Made by a program: the position numbers and the translations under genes
DNA from: Leisingera sp. NJS204
Lineage (GTDB): Bacteria > Pseudomonadota > Alphaproteobacteria > Rhodobacterales > Rhodobacteraceae
Length of the DNA: 64,000 nt
NCBI RefSeq assembly: GCF_004123675.1
Contig: NZ_CP035417.1
Span: forward strand, 2,347,501-2,411,500
Direction of reading: 5' to 3'
In this document: positions 1-7,996 of the stretch, piece by piece
Layout: every line of letters starts with the position of its first letter
Position numbering within the stretch: the first letter of the stretch is position 1
Notes under the pieces: model-generated
The model's input: only the letters and a program-made list of their open reading frames with translations
The model's database searches: none
What the model was told of the DNA's origin: nothing

Positions 1-270
1 GGATGCGCAAGAGCCGGAGAAAATCTTGTAGTCCGGTGCAGTTGGCAACACCCTCACATTGATGTCCGCAACAGATCCATTACCGCATATCTGGCCAGAG
101 ACCTGTGTTCTGATCTCTTGCGCCGTCCAACTGGCACCGGCACTGCCGCTGAAGCGGCCATTTCCATCCTTGTCGAATCGCAATTCATTGCTGGCAGGCG
201 CGCCGCCGCAGGCCGCCAGCAGCGCACAACAGGCAAAGTACAGAACAGGTTTGGAAAAACTTAAGGCCAC
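1..270 (-). CDS. Putative lipoprotein, 3' end beyond the window edge
   Basis: An open frame of 90 codons runs from a GTG at 268-270 off the left edge. The GTG is preceded at 8 nt by a perfect AAGGAG (279-284 on the plus strand as ctcctt), which decides the start. The product begins VALSFSKPVLYFACCALLAACGG: a short basic N-terminus, a hydrophobic core and the lipobox LAAC, so export by Sec and lipid attachment at Cys21 are expected. The mature part starts GGAPASNELRF and contains two more cysteines near the cut end, which could form a disulfide in the periplasm. I do not recognise the family; function unknown. It has no ATG start, so simple ORF finders miss it. Confidence 0.75.
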   Translation of the reverse strand, partial: MALSFSKPVLYFACCALLAACGGAPASNELRFDKDGNGRFSGSAGASWTAQEIRTQVSGQICGNGSVADINVRVLPTAPDYKIFSGSCAS

Positions 271-605
271 GAAATATTCTCCTTATTTTAATAAAACAGC
301 GCTTTAGGTCAGAGCATGCGAATAACATCTGCTTTGGAAGATGCCACGAAGCACACCCAACAAACACCCTGCCGGGTCAAGGGTGGCGCAGCCACCGCGC
401 GCCAGCGCGGCTTGCCCTTGACGCGGCAGAAACAAACACAATCGAAAGGGCGTCTTCAGGGGCAGTCCGGCCCCTGAAGCGCTTCTCAGCAAAAACCGTG
501 GCTCATCGGCCATGGGCCGATGAGCCTGCGCCGCGCTTTGCGCGGCGCCCGGCCCAACTGTGAGGGGCTTTTCCCAAAAGCCCGCGAACAGGCGGGAGCC
601 GCCGC
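271..605. other. Gene-free stretch holding a composite repeat
   Basis: No credible gene is seen. The part next to 270 should hold the promoter of the lipoprotein gene. From 374 the stretch is filled by the alpha-beta intergenic repeat described separately. A perfect 11-bp inverted repeat (GCTCATCGGCC at 501-511 with its complement at 515-525, loop atg) lies between the two modules. Confidence 0.6.
374..605. repeat. Alpha-beta composite intergenic repeat, copy 1
   Basis: Alpha module, 374-490: it starts GGGTCAAGG and contains the perfect hairpin CTTCAGGGGC (454-463) / GCCCCTGAAG (470-479), then gcGCTTCTCAGC. Beta module, 528-605: perfect hairpin GCGCCGCGC (528-536) / GCGCGGCGC (540-548), then CCGGCCCAA and a closing GGCGGGAGCC that touches the stop codon of the DUF1499 gene. 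The same modules recur at 13726, 20473 and 22729, and beta alone at 49073 and 55047. Its position at a 3' end suggests transcription termination or mRNA 3'-end protection; this is inference. Confidence 0.7.
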
Positions 606-1046
606 TTACTCTCCGGCCGCAGCGGCCTGCGGCGCCGCTTCCATCTCGGCGAGCCAGCCGTTGATCCGCTCCTTGTTGGCGCCCAGATCCGACCGCCCGA
701 ACCGCAGCCGCGCATAGACCTTCAGCAGATCCCCGTCCTGCGCGGCGGTAGTATAATCCGGAAACCCCAGCACCTGGGTGCGGGTGATATAGGTCACCAT
801 TCCATCTGCCGGCCCGCCTGCCAGCACGCTGGTGCGCGGGGCGTGGCTGGCGATGCGATGGAACCGCTCCAGCCCGTCCGGGCCGCTGCGCACCACCCGG
901 AACACGCCGCCTCGGAACTCCTTGTCTTCAGTGAACTCCGGCTGAGTGTTCCAATCCAGCGGATCGCTTGGCGCCAGCCGGACAAAGCCCAAGACAGCAA
1001 TGCCTGCCGCCAATACCAGCCAAGCAAACAGCATCAGCCGCCTCAT
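606..1046 (-). CDS. DUF1499 family membrane-anchored protein
   Basis: The product has 146 residues. Residues about 4-24 form one N-terminal membrane segment or uncleaved signal (LMLFAWLVLAAGIAVLGFV). The rest matches my memory of DUF1499 proteins: a small globular domain with the conserved stretch around SHAPRTSVLAGG and TYITRTQVLGFPDYTT. The function of DUF1499 is not established. The gene is last in a minus-strand run after two ureohydrolases and an M20 amidohydrolase, 72 bp behind the nearer ureohydrolase, so it may be co-transcribed with them, but nothing in it suggests a role in their pathway. Its stop abuts a beta repeat. Confidence 0.75.
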   Translation of the reverse strand: MRRLMLFAWLVLAAGIAVLGFVRLAPSDPLDWNTQPEFTEDKEFRGGVFRVVRSGPDGLERFHRIASHAPRTSVLAGGPADGMVTYITRTQVLGFPDYTTAAQDGDLLKVYARLRFGRSDLGANKERINGWLAEMEAAPQAAAAGE

Positions 1047-1118
1047 TGCGGTTTCAAGGTCAACCCTTGCCTCCTCCCTTTGCGGCCCTCCCCCGGCCTG
1101 ACGTGCAGGCCGGACCGC

Positions 1119-2066
1119 TTATTTTGTCGTCACCCCCGGCAGCACGCACAGCAGCTCATAGAGCAGATTGGCACCCACCAAAGCCGTGTTGCCCGAGGGA
1201 TCATACGGCGGCGACACCTCCACCAGGTCGCAGCCCACGATGTTCACCCCCTTCAGCGACCGGATCAGCTCCAGCGCCTGCGGCGTGGTCAGCCCGCCGA
1301 TTTCCGGCGTGCCGGTTCCCGGTGCATAAGCCGGGTCCAGACTATCGATATCATAAGACACATAAACCGGCCTATTGCCGATATCGCGGCGAATTTCCGC
1401 ACCCATCTGATGCAGCTGCCGCCCCCACAGCTCCGCCGCGGGAAAATGCTGAAAACCCCAGCTTTGCGCCTCGGTAAAATCGCTGGCGGCGTAACCTGTG
1501 CCGCGGATACCGATCTGATAAGTCTTGTCGGGGACAATCAGCCCTTCTTCAAAGGCGCGGCGGAACACGGTGCCATGGGTTTCGCGCTCACCGAACATCT
1601 CGTCGTTCACATCCGCATGGGCATCCACATGCACCAGCGCCACGGGGCCGTATTTCTTGGCAATCGCCCGCAGAATCGGCAGGGTGATCGAATGATCGCC
1701 GCCCATTGCCACCGGGATCACCCCGCCGGACAGGATCGCCTCATAGCTTTCCTGAATGATGCGCAGCGATTCCGGCAGCGAAAACGTGTTGATCGCCAGA
1801 TCACCGATATCGCCAATGTTCAGACTGTCAAAGGGTGCTGCCCCCGTGGCCATGTTATAGGGCCGCAGCATCGCGCTTTCAGCACGGATCTGCTTGGGGC
1901 CGAAACGGGTGCCCGACCGCCAGGAGGTGCCAATGTCCATTGGAACCCCCAGAACGGCCACATCCAGGCCCTCCAGAGAGGTTGCCTGCGGCAGCCGCAT
2001 AAAAGTGTTCGGCCCGGAGAACCGGGCCAGGTCATTGCCGCTGATCGGTTGATTGAAGTCAGTCAT
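1119..2066 (-). CDS. Agmatinase-family ureohydrolase, paralog 1
   Basis: The product has 315 residues, normal for the arginase/agmatinase superfamily of Mn-dependent hydrolases that release urea from guanidino compounds. The metal ligands are visible: GGDHS near residue 121, HVDAHAD near 144, and DIDSLDPAYAPGTGTP near 230, followed by GGLT and EVSPPYD. It is a cytosolic enzyme. It differs from the E. coli SpeB-like neighbour, reading HGTVFRRAFEEG and IGIRGTGYA in the substrate loop region, so it may use another guanidino acid, for example guanidinobutyrate or guanidinopropionate; the sequence alone does not decide. The start overlaps the end of paralog 2 by 8 bp, which implies translational coupling. 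Confidence 0.85.
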   Translation of the reverse strand: MTDFNQPISGNDLARFSGPNTFMRLPQATSLEGLDVAVLGVPMDIGTSWRSGTRFGPKQIRAESAMLRPYNMATGAAPFDSLNIGDIGDLAINTFSLPESLRIIQESYEAILSGGVIPVAMGGDHSITLPILRAIAKKYGPVALVHVDAHADVNDEMFGERETHGTVFRRAFEEGLIVPDKTYQIGIRGTGYAASDFTEAQSWGFQHFPAAELWGRQLHQMGAEIRRDIGNRPVYVSYDIDSLDPAYAPGTGTPEIGGLTTPQALELIRSLKGVNIVGCDLVEVSPPYDPSGNTALVGANLLYELLCVLPGVTTK

Positions 2067-3027
2067 TGTCTCTCATGTTCCAGCCCAGTAGGCAGATGAT
2101 TTCCGTCGCCACATGTGCCCCGGCAATAGCAGTTGCGCCAGTTGTGTCAAAGGGGGGAGAGACCTCCACCACGTCACCGCCCTTGATATTGATGCCGGCA
2201 ATCTCCCGCAGAATGCGCGCCGCCTGCGCCGAGGTCAGCCCGCCCCAGACCGGCGTGCCGGTGCCGGGCGCATAAGCCGGGTCCAGGCAGTCGATGTCAA
2301 ATGTCAGGTAAGCCGGCCGGTCGCCCAGGATCGCCTTGATCCGCTTCGCGGTCTTCACCGGGCCGATCTCATGCACTGTGGGGGCGTCAATGATGTTGAC
2401 GCCCAGCGTATCGTCATTTGTGGTGCGGATCCCCACCTGAACGGATGTTGCAGGGTCAACGATCCCCAATTTCACCGCCTTATAGAACATGGTGCCGTGA
2501 TCCACCCGGTCCATGTTGTCATCCGGCCAGGTGTCGGTATGGGCATCAAACTGCAGCAGCGAGATCGGCCCGTATTTCTCGGCATAGGCTTTCAGGATGG
2601 GAAAACTGATGTAGTGATCGCCGCCCAGCACAACCGATGCCGTGTCCTGTGCCAGAATGCCCCGGATATGCTCCGTCAGGGCGGTGGGAAATCCCGGCAC
2701 ATTGGCATGATCAAATGCCAGGTCGCCATAGTCGGCAATCGCCAGAGTGCTTAAGGGTTTATGCGGCCAGCCATAAGGTTCATCCGGGCTTTGCAACGTA
2801 GAGGCCTCGCGGATCGCCCGCGGCCCCAGCCGCGTGCCGGGCCGGTTGGTCACCGCCTGGTCAAACGGCACGCCGGTGACGGCAATATCCACGCCGGTCA
2901 GGTCCTTGGTGTATTTACGGCGCAAAAATGACACCGCCCCGCCAAAGGTGATCTCAAAACTCAAACCCTTCATGTCCTCGCGGGTGAAGGCGTGATCGAT
3001 CATGTGTTTTGCGTCTTCCAGTGCCAT
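2059..3027 (-). CDS. speB: Agmatinase-family ureohydrolase, paralog 2 (SpeB-like)
   Basis: The product has 322 residues with a complete binuclear manganese centre: GGDHYISFP, FDAHTDTW, and FDIDCLDPAYAPGTGTP. Several stretches match E. coli agmatinase as I remember it (FDAHTDT, DHGTMFY, VQIGIRT, LTFDIDCLDPA), so agmatine to putrescine plus urea is the most likely reaction. The family also contains other guanidino hydrolases, so substrate stays open. It lies second in the operon after the M20 amidohydrolase (77 bp gap) and overlaps paralog 1 by 8 bp. A weak Shine-Dalgarno GGGATG precedes the ATG. Confidence 0.85.
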   Translation of the reverse strand: MALEDAKHMIDHAFTREDMKGLSFEITFGGAVSFLRRKYTKDLTGVDIAVTGVPFDQAVTNRPGTRLGPRAIREASTLQSPDEPYGWPHKPLSTLAIADYGDLAFDHANVPGFPTALTEHIRGILAQDTASVVLGGDHYISFPILKAYAEKYGPISLLQFDAHTDTWPDDNMDRVDHGTMFYKAVKLGIVDPATSVQVGIRTTNDDTLGVNIIDAPTVHEIGPVKTAKRIKAILGDRPAYLTFDIDCLDPAYAPGTGTPVWGGLTSAQAARILREIAGINIKGGDVVEVSPPFDTTGATAIAGAHVATEIICLLGWNMRDND

Positions 3028-3104
3028 GGCGATGCATCCCTGTCCTTCGGCTTCAGATTTTGATCAAATACCCGCTTTGCAGGCCCCTGTCATCTGCGCA
3101 GGCT

Positions 3105-4271
3105 TTAGCCGCCCACCGGCTGCGCCCGCTCCACCAGCCGGGCAAAGAACGACGCCCCGACCGGTGCGATCGCGTCGTTGAAATCATACTTGGGGTGGTG
3201 CAGCCCCGCACTGCTGCCCTGACCCAGAAACAGGTAGGAGCCGGGCCGCGCCTGCAGCATATAGGCAAAATCCTCCGCCCCCATCTCGCGGCCGCCATCA
3301 GGCACAACATTGCCCTCGCCCGCGATCTCCTTGGCAACCTCCACCGCAAATGCGGTCTTCTCCGCATCGTTGAATGTGGCCGGATACCCGATCTCATAGT
3401 CCAGTTCCGCCTCAACACCGTAACTGGCAGCCTGCCCCGCCACGATCTCCTTCATCCGCCGCCTCACCATCTTCTGCACCTCCGGGTTAAAGGTGCGCAC
3501 GGTGCCGTTGATATAGGCGGTATCCGGGATCACATTATCGACAGTGCCGGTATGGATCTGAGTAACCGAGACCACCAGATCCTCCAGCGTGTGATGGTTC
3601 CGCGACACGATGGTCTGGATCGCCTGCGCCATACCGCAGGCCGCCATCACCGGATCACGGGTTTCATGCGGCATCGCACCATGGCCGCCCTGCCCCTGAA
3701 TGTGAATGTGAAAGGTGTCCACCGCCGCCATCAGCGCCCCGGGCGTGGTCAGGAAATGCCCCGCCGGCAGCCCCGGCGCATTGTGCAGCGCATAGACCTC
3801 GCCGATATTAAACCGCTCCATGATGCCTTCTTCAACCATGATGCGCGCGCCGCCGATCGCCTCCTCGGCGGGTTGAAAGATCAGCGCCGCCCGGCCCATG
3901 AAGTTACGCGTCTCCGCCAGGTATTTCGCCGCCCCCAGCAGCATGGCGGTATGCCCGTCATGGCCGCAGGCATGCATATTGCCCGCATGACCCGAAACAT
4001 ACCCAACCCCGGTCTCCTCCGGGATCGGCAATGCGTCCATATCAGCCCGCAAGCCGATGGTCGGACCATCCCCACGCCCGTTGATGATCGCCACCATGCC
4101 GGTCTGCGCGATCCCCTCATGCAGCTCATCAACCCCGATTTCCCGCAACCGCTCCGCCACAAAGGCGGCGGTCTTGGGCAGGTCCAGCGCCAGCTCGGGG
4201 ATCTGATGCAGATGCCGCCGCCAGGCCTTCATCTCCTCGGCGTAATCGGCAATACGGTTCACAACGGGCAT
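3105..4271 (-). CDS. M20 family amidohydrolase (hippurate hydrolase-like)
   Basis: The product has 388 residues, typical of the M20D amidohydrolases that cleave N-acyl or N-carbamoyl amino acids with two metal ions. The metal site is visible in RADMDALP, HACGHDGHTAMLLGAA, QPAEE and LHNAPG, with a final AEDFAYML. The start at 4271 is chosen because GGAG lies 9 nt upstream; an in-frame ATG 45 nt further upstream lacks a ribosome site and would overlap the mazG promoter region. It heads a minus-strand run with two ureohydrolases, which suggests joint breakdown of acylated or guanidino nitrogen compounds. That pathway is inference. Confidence 0.85.
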   Translation of the reverse strand: MPVVNRIADYAEEMKAWRRHLHQIPELALDLPKTAAFVAERLREIGVDELHEGIAQTGMVAIINGRGDGPTIGLRADMDALPIPEETGVGYVSGHAGNMHACGHDGHTAMLLGAAKYLAETRNFMGRAALIFQPAEEAIGGARIMVEEGIMERFNIGEVYALHNAPGLPAGHFLTTPGALMAAVDTFHIHIQGQGGHGAMPHETRDPVMAACGMAQAIQTIVSRNHHTLEDLVVSVTQIHTGTVDNVIPDTAYINGTVRTFNPEVQKMVRRRMKEIVAGQAASYGVEAELDYEIGYPATFNDAEKTAFAVEVAKEIAGEGNVVPDGGREMGAEDFAYMLQARPGSYLFLGQGSSAGLHHPKYDFNDAIAPVGASFFARLVERAQPVGG

Positions 4272-4335
4272 TGGGGTGGACTCCTGCAGCAGACTCGGGA
4301 TTGATGCATCAGACACTGGAACAAGAGCCGCCGCA

Positions 4336-5151
4336 ATGCCCCAAACAGACCTGATTCACGATGAGACCGCAGGCATCGAACGCCTGCTTGAAATCATGGC
4401 GCGCCTGCGCGATCCCCAGACCGGCTGCCCCTGGGACGTCGAACAGGATTTTGCCAGCATCGCCCCCTATACCATTGAAGAGGCTTACGAAGTTGCCGAT
4501 GCAATCGACCGCGGAGCCTGGGATGAGCTGAAGGGCGAACTCGGTGATCTGCTGTTCCAATCCGTCTTCCACGCCCAGATGGCGCAGGAGGCAGGTCACT
4601 TCACCTTTCAGGACGTGGTCCGGACCATGTCGGACAAGATGGTCTCACGCCATCCGCATGTGTTCGGGGATGAAAACCGCGAGAAATCCGCCGAACAGCA
4701 AACCCGGGATTGGGAAGCGATCAAGGCAGCGGAACGCGCCGGAAAGGAACAGAAAGGCACACTGGATGGCGTCGCCGTGGGCCTGCCTGCCCTCTTGCGT
4801 GCCTACAAGTTGCAAAAACGCGCCGCGCGCGTCGGCTTTGACTGGCCCTCCGCCGACAATGTCATCGCCAAGATCACCGAGGAATGCGCCGAACTGGTCG
4901 AGGCCCGCGACACCCTCACTCAGACAGAAGTCGAAGAAGAATTCGGCGACCTGATGTTTGTGATGGCCAATCTGGGCCGCCATCTGGGGGTTGAGCCCGA
5001 AGCCGCCCTGCGCGCCGCCAACGCCAAATTCACCCGCCGGTTCGAAGGCGTCGAAGCCAAGCTAACCGCCCGCGGCAAACGCCCCGAGGACAGCGATCTG
5101 GCCGAAATGGACGACCTCTGGGACGCGGTCAAGGCAGATGAACGTGCCTGA
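4336..5151 (+). CDS. mazG: Nucleoside triphosphate pyrophosphohydrolase MazG
   Basis: The product has 271 residues and consists of two MazG repeats. The first contains the all-alpha NTP-PPase motif around GCPWDVEQDF and YTIEEAYEVADAI followed by ELGDLLFQSVFHA; the second has KITEECAELVEA and EEEFGDLMFVMANLGRH, with the E-x2-E and E-x2-D metal ligands in both. It hydrolyses NTPs to NMP and PPi, cleaning damaged nucleotides or tuning ppGpp in E. coli. The ATG at 4336 is preferred; an upstream in-frame GTG at 4276 would reach into the divergent amidohydrolase leader. The two genes share a 64-bp promoter region. Confidence 0.9.
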   Translation: MPQTDLIHDETAGIERLLEIMARLRDPQTGCPWDVEQDFASIAPYTIEEAYEVADAIDRGAWDELKGELGDLLFQSVFHAQMAQEAGHFTFQDVVRTMSDKMVSRHPHVFGDENREKSAEQQTRDWEAIKAAERAGKEQKGTLDGVAVGLPALLRAYKLQKRAARVGFDWPSADNVIAKITEECAELVEARDTLTQTEVEEEFGDLMFVMANLGRHLGVEPEAALRAANAKFTRRFEGVEAKLTARGKRPEDSDLAEMDDLWDAVKADERA

Positions 5152-5163
5152 GCGCGCATCTTT

Positions 5164-5186
5164 CATTCATCTTTCTCCAAATACTC
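5164..5186 (+). repeat. CAAATACTC element, copy 1
   Basis: This copy reads catctttctCCAAATACTC and lies between the mazG stop and a perfect GC hairpin. Related copies are at 14832-14854 (minus), 25555-25576 (plus) and 60188-60209 (minus). All sit within about 30 bp of a gene's 3' end. Confidence 0.6.
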
Positions 5187-5190
5187 ATAT

Positions 5191-5211
5191 CCCGGCGGCG
5201 CAGCCGCCGGG
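5191..5211. terminator. Bidirectional hairpin between convergent genes
   Basis: CCCGGCGGC (5191-5199) pairs perfectly with GCCGCCGGG (5203-5211) over a 3-nt loop. It lies between mazG (stop 5151) and the convergent gene ending at 5224. No T-run follows on either strand, so it may need Rho or act only as a 3' stabiliser. Confidence 0.55.
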
Positions 5212-5223
5212 CAGCCAAAGGCT

Positions 5224-5778
5224 TCAGGCCAGGCCGGCCTTCTTCAGGTTTCCCATGATGGTCTTGAAGTCCTGAATGATCTTTTCCTTCTTCATCAGAT
5301 CTTTCCACAGCTTCTCGCCGGTCTTCTTGTCGCCAACAGCGATATTGACCATCACATCCTTCAGCTTTTTCACATCGGTGATGCCCAGCAGCTTGGCCGC
5401 CTTCTTGGGATCGCCCATCCGGTTTTCGGCCACGTATTTCTTGTATTCATCGCTGCCGGTGAAGCCCATCACATCCTTGTTCAGCATCAGGACGACTTCT
5501 TTTTTGCCGGTCTCGATGATCTTCTTCCAATCGCCGCTCTTGAAGTCCTTCTTCTCCGCCAGAAGCTTGGCCGCATTGTAGGTCTTCGAGGTGATATTGA
5601 CCGGCTCCTTGCCCTTTTTCTGATCCATATAGCGGGCCCACAGCGATTCCGGGTTGCCCTTGTTCTGCGTGAACATGAACTCATTCAGACAGTAACGCCG
5701 CTTGCAGTACTCCATGTAAGAAGCGGTCATCTTCTTGTCCTTCAGAATGTCGCCGACAACTTTGGGATCATTGCTCAT
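5224..5778 (-). CDS. Lysine-rich protein of unknown function
   Basis: The product has 184 residues. I do not recognise it. It has no signal peptide or membrane segment and is strongly basic and lysine-rich, with many K-K and D-K pairs, unlike the arginine-leaning neighbours. A conserved-looking patch lies near the N-terminus (YCKRRYC, Cys25 and Cys30), and a helix-like C-terminal half contains IIQDFKTIMGNLKKAGLA. The frequent lysines could suit nucleic-acid binding, but no motif supports this. The start is supported by GAGGAA 9 nt upstream. The gene stands alone, convergent to mazG and divergent from the nucleoside hydrolase gene. Confidence 0.8.
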   Translation of the reverse strand: MSNDPKVVGDILKDKKMTASYMEYCKRRYCLNEFMFTQNKGNPESLWARYMDQKKGKEPVNITSKTYNAAKLLAEKKDFKSGDWKKIIETGKKEVVLMLNKDVMGFTGSDEYKKYVAENRMGDPKKAAKLLGITDVKKLKDVMVNIAVGDKKTGEKLWKDLMKKEKIIQDFKTIMGNLKKAGLA

Positions 5779-6047
5779 GTCTCTTATTCCTCATGAAAAT
5801 CAAAATACATCTTCCGGCAAAACACCGCAGAACCAATACTTCCCGTCTCCGGGCTTCAAAAGCCGCTGCGCATCCGGGACCATCCCGCCCCGCCTGACGC
5901 TGCGTCAAGCAACCATAGAAAGCAAACGCCGCAACGGCAAACTTCCGTCGCAGAAAATGTCCGGAAATTTGCACCGCCGGTGCGGCAGCGGTTCAATCCC
6001 GGCTAAACTGCGCGTAGTCTCATGGCTCACCAGCAGCGGAGAGTGCC

Positions 6048-6989
6048 ATGGCACCGAGAAAAATCATCATCGACACCGATCCCGGACAGGATGATGCAGT
6101 GGCCATCCTGCTGGCGCTGGCCAGCCCCGAAGACCTGGATCTGCTTGGCATCACCTGTGTCGCAGGCAATGTGCCGCTTGCGCTTACCAGCAAGAACGCC
6201 CGAATTGCCTGCGAAGCTGCAGGCAAGACGCATGTGCCGGTTTACGCGGGCAGCAAGGCGCCGCTTTGCCGGCCGCTGATCACCGCCGAACATGTGCACG
6301 GCCAAACCGGCCTCGACGGGCCAACGCTGTGGGAGCCGGACATGCCGCTTGCCGAAGGGCACGGCGTCGATTTCATCATCGACACCCTGCGCCGGGAGCC
6401 TGCAGGCACTGTCACCCTCTGCACGCTGGGGCCGCTCACGAACATTGCCGCCGCCTTCAACCGGGCGCCCGACATCATTGAACGGGTGCAGGACGTCGTG
6501 ATGATGGGCGGCGCTTATTTCGAGGTCGGCAACATAACCCCGGCGGCTGAATTCAACATTTACGTCGACCCGGAAGCCGCTGAAATCCTGTTCAGATCCG
6601 GCGCGCCGATCACCGTGATGCCGCTGGACGTGACGCATAAGGTGCTGGCCACCAGACCCCGCATCGAAGCAATCCGCGCCCTGAATTCCCGCGTGGGCAG
6701 CTTCACCGCAGATATGCTCGATTTTTTCGAACGCTTCGATGTGGAAAAATACGGCTCCGAAGGCGGCCCGCTGCATGACCCCTGTGTCATTGCCTGGCTG
6801 TTGCAGCCCGGCCTGTTCGCCGGCCGTCATGTGAATGTCGAGATCGAAACACGTTCCGAACTCACCCTTGGCATGACCGTCGCCGACTGGTGGGGCGTCA
6901 CCGGCCGAAAACCCAATGCCCTGTTTATCGGCGATGCCGACGCGGACGGTTTCTTTAAACTTCTGACCGAAAGGCTCGCCCGACTATGA
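6048..6989 (+). CDS. Nucleoside hydrolase (inosine-uridine preferring type)
   Basis: The product has 313 residues, the usual length for the IunH/Rih family. The calcium-binding signature DTDPGQDDA lies at residues 9-17, and the late GPLHDPCVIAWL supplies the last Asp ligand. The enzyme cleaves the N-glycosidic bond of ribonucleosides to base plus ribose, salvaging nucleosides in the cytosol. GGAGAG before the ATG supports the start. It overlaps the next gene by 4 bp (ATGA), so the two are one operon. Substrate preference cannot be told from sequence. Confidence 0.9.
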   Translation: MAPRKIIIDTDPGQDDAVAILLALASPEDLDLLGITCVAGNVPLALTSKNARIACEAAGKTHVPVYAGSKAPLCRPLITAEHVHGQTGLDGPTLWEPDMPLAEGHGVDFIIDTLRREPAGTVTLCTLGPLTNIAAAFNRAPDIIERVQDVVMMGGAYFEVGNITPAAEFNIYVDPEAAEILFRSGAPITVMPLDVTHKVLATRPRIEAIRALNSRVGSFTADMLDFFERFDVEKYGSEGGPLHDPCVIAWLLQPGLFAGRHVNVEIETRSELTLGMTVADWWGVTGRKPNALFIGDADADGFFKLLTERLARL

Positions 6990-7435
6990 GCGCCGCCCTG
7001 CATCTTGCCAAGCCTGAACACCTGGACCGGGTGCTGGCGCTGGTTGCCGCTTTCCATGCCGAATCCGGCCTGGAGACAACCGAGGACCACCGCCGCGCCG
7101 GGGTTGAGCCGCTGCTGAACGGGCACCCTTACGGCGCGGTCTACCTGATCGGCCCGACCCGCGCGCCGATCGGCTATATCGTCATCACCTTTGGCTGGTC
7201 GGTGGAATTCGGCGGCATGGACGGCTTTGTGGATGAACTGTACATCCGCCCCGCGGTGCGCGGCCGCGGCGTTGCCACCGAGGTGCTGACCGAACTGCCG
7301 AAAACCCTGGCCACGGCTGGATTGCGTGCCCTGCATCTGGAGGTGGACCGTGAAAACGAGACCGCCCGGCGGCTCTATCTGCGCACCCGGTTTAAGCCGC
7401 GCGACAGCTACATGCTGATGACCAAGGAGATGTAA
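6986..7435 (+). CDS. GNAT family N-acetyltransferase
   Basis: The product has 149 residues with the GNAT acetyl-CoA site RPAVRGRGVATEVL (R-G-x-G-x-A type) near residue 93, preceded by the beta strand FVDELYI and followed by LHLEVDRENETARRLY, the usual C-terminal helix motif. The acceptor is unknown. It starts within the stop of the nucleoside hydrolase gene (ATGA overlap), so it is translationally coupled; whether it modifies a nucleoside product or an amine is not evident. Confidence 0.85.
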   Translation: MSAALHLAKPEHLDRVLALVAAFHAESGLETTEDHRRAGVEPLLNGHPYGAVYLIGPTRAPIGYIVITFGWSVEFGGMDGFVDELYIRPAVRGRGVATEVLTELPKTLATAGLRALHLEVDRENETARRLYLRTRFKPRDSYMLMTKEM

Positions 7436-7440
7436 GCCAA

Positions 7441-7466
7441 AAGGCACAGCCGTCAAGCTGCGCCTT
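7441..7466 (+). terminator. Hairpin behind the GNAT gene
   Basis: AAGGCACAGC (7441-7450) pairs with GCTGCGCCTT (7457-7466) with one mismatch over a 6-nt loop, starting 5 nt after the stop codon. There is no T-run. Confidence 0.45.
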
Positions 7467-7634
7467 CTGACCAGCTCTCCCCCCAAAGAGCCTGTTCTAT
7501 CGCTGCCGAAATGGCAGTTGGAGCTGCGGCAGGCACGGTGGCAATTCAAAACAGCCAGACAAAACAATGTGCCAGTTCGCGCGGTGATGGAACCTCACGC
7601 ACCGCGGCGGACTAAATGTGCCGCCGCACTCTCC

Positions 7635-7850
7635 TTAGGTCTGACGCTCCGCCCCCCGGCCAGGGCGCCAGCCATCCGGTCCTGAATTCCCGGATGGTAG
7701 ATGAAACCGGCCGTTGCACTCACAACTTCTGACCGGATCCGGCGGTGCAGCGGCATCCCCGCCAAGCGGGGAGTATTCCGGGCTGCTGCACCCTGGTAGT
7801 ATTGAAAGACCCGCTGGAATTGCCAATTTGCGAAAACCTTGTTTTGGCAT
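7635..7850 (-). CDS. Candidate small lipoprotein, doubtful
   Basis: A frame of 71 codons starts at an ATG preceded by a strong purine stretch (gagaggagagaccagc). The product starts MPKQGFRKLAIPAGLSILPG and then C, so it has a basic start, a short hydrophobic run and a possible lipobox ILPGC. The remainder is rich in Pro, Gly and Ser and resembles no family I know. The ribosome site and lipobox argue for a gene; the low-quality codon pattern argues against. It could be a remnant. Confidence 0.35.
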   Translation of the reverse strand: MPKQGFRKLAIPAGLSILPGCSSPEYSPLGGDAAAPPDPVRSCECNGRFHLPSGNSGPDGWRPGRGAERQT

Positions 7851-7996
7851 GCTGGTCTCTCCTCTCCCGCGGTAACACCCGGACCGCGTAAGACTAAGGT
7901 AACATGTCCGTGAAAGCCCGTCTGTGAACCGGGCCACACAACCGCGGGCCCTGTTTTCCGTTCACCTTCTGCATCCTGCCCTGCCTGCGGGCGGAG

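Larger units (their letters stand above)
7436..7996. other. Stretch with little evident coding
   Basis: It starts with a hairpin behind the GNAT gene and holds one small candidate lipoprotein gene (7635-7850, minus). The rest, 7467-7634 and 7851-7996, shows no credible gene or RNA. The codon pattern here is poor on both strands, so the region may be a decayed gene. Confidence 0.5.

Noticed and set aside
843..2099. Open frame of 418 codons on the plus strand
   Set aside because: Antisense to the DUF1499 and ureohydrolase genes; mirror-frame composition.
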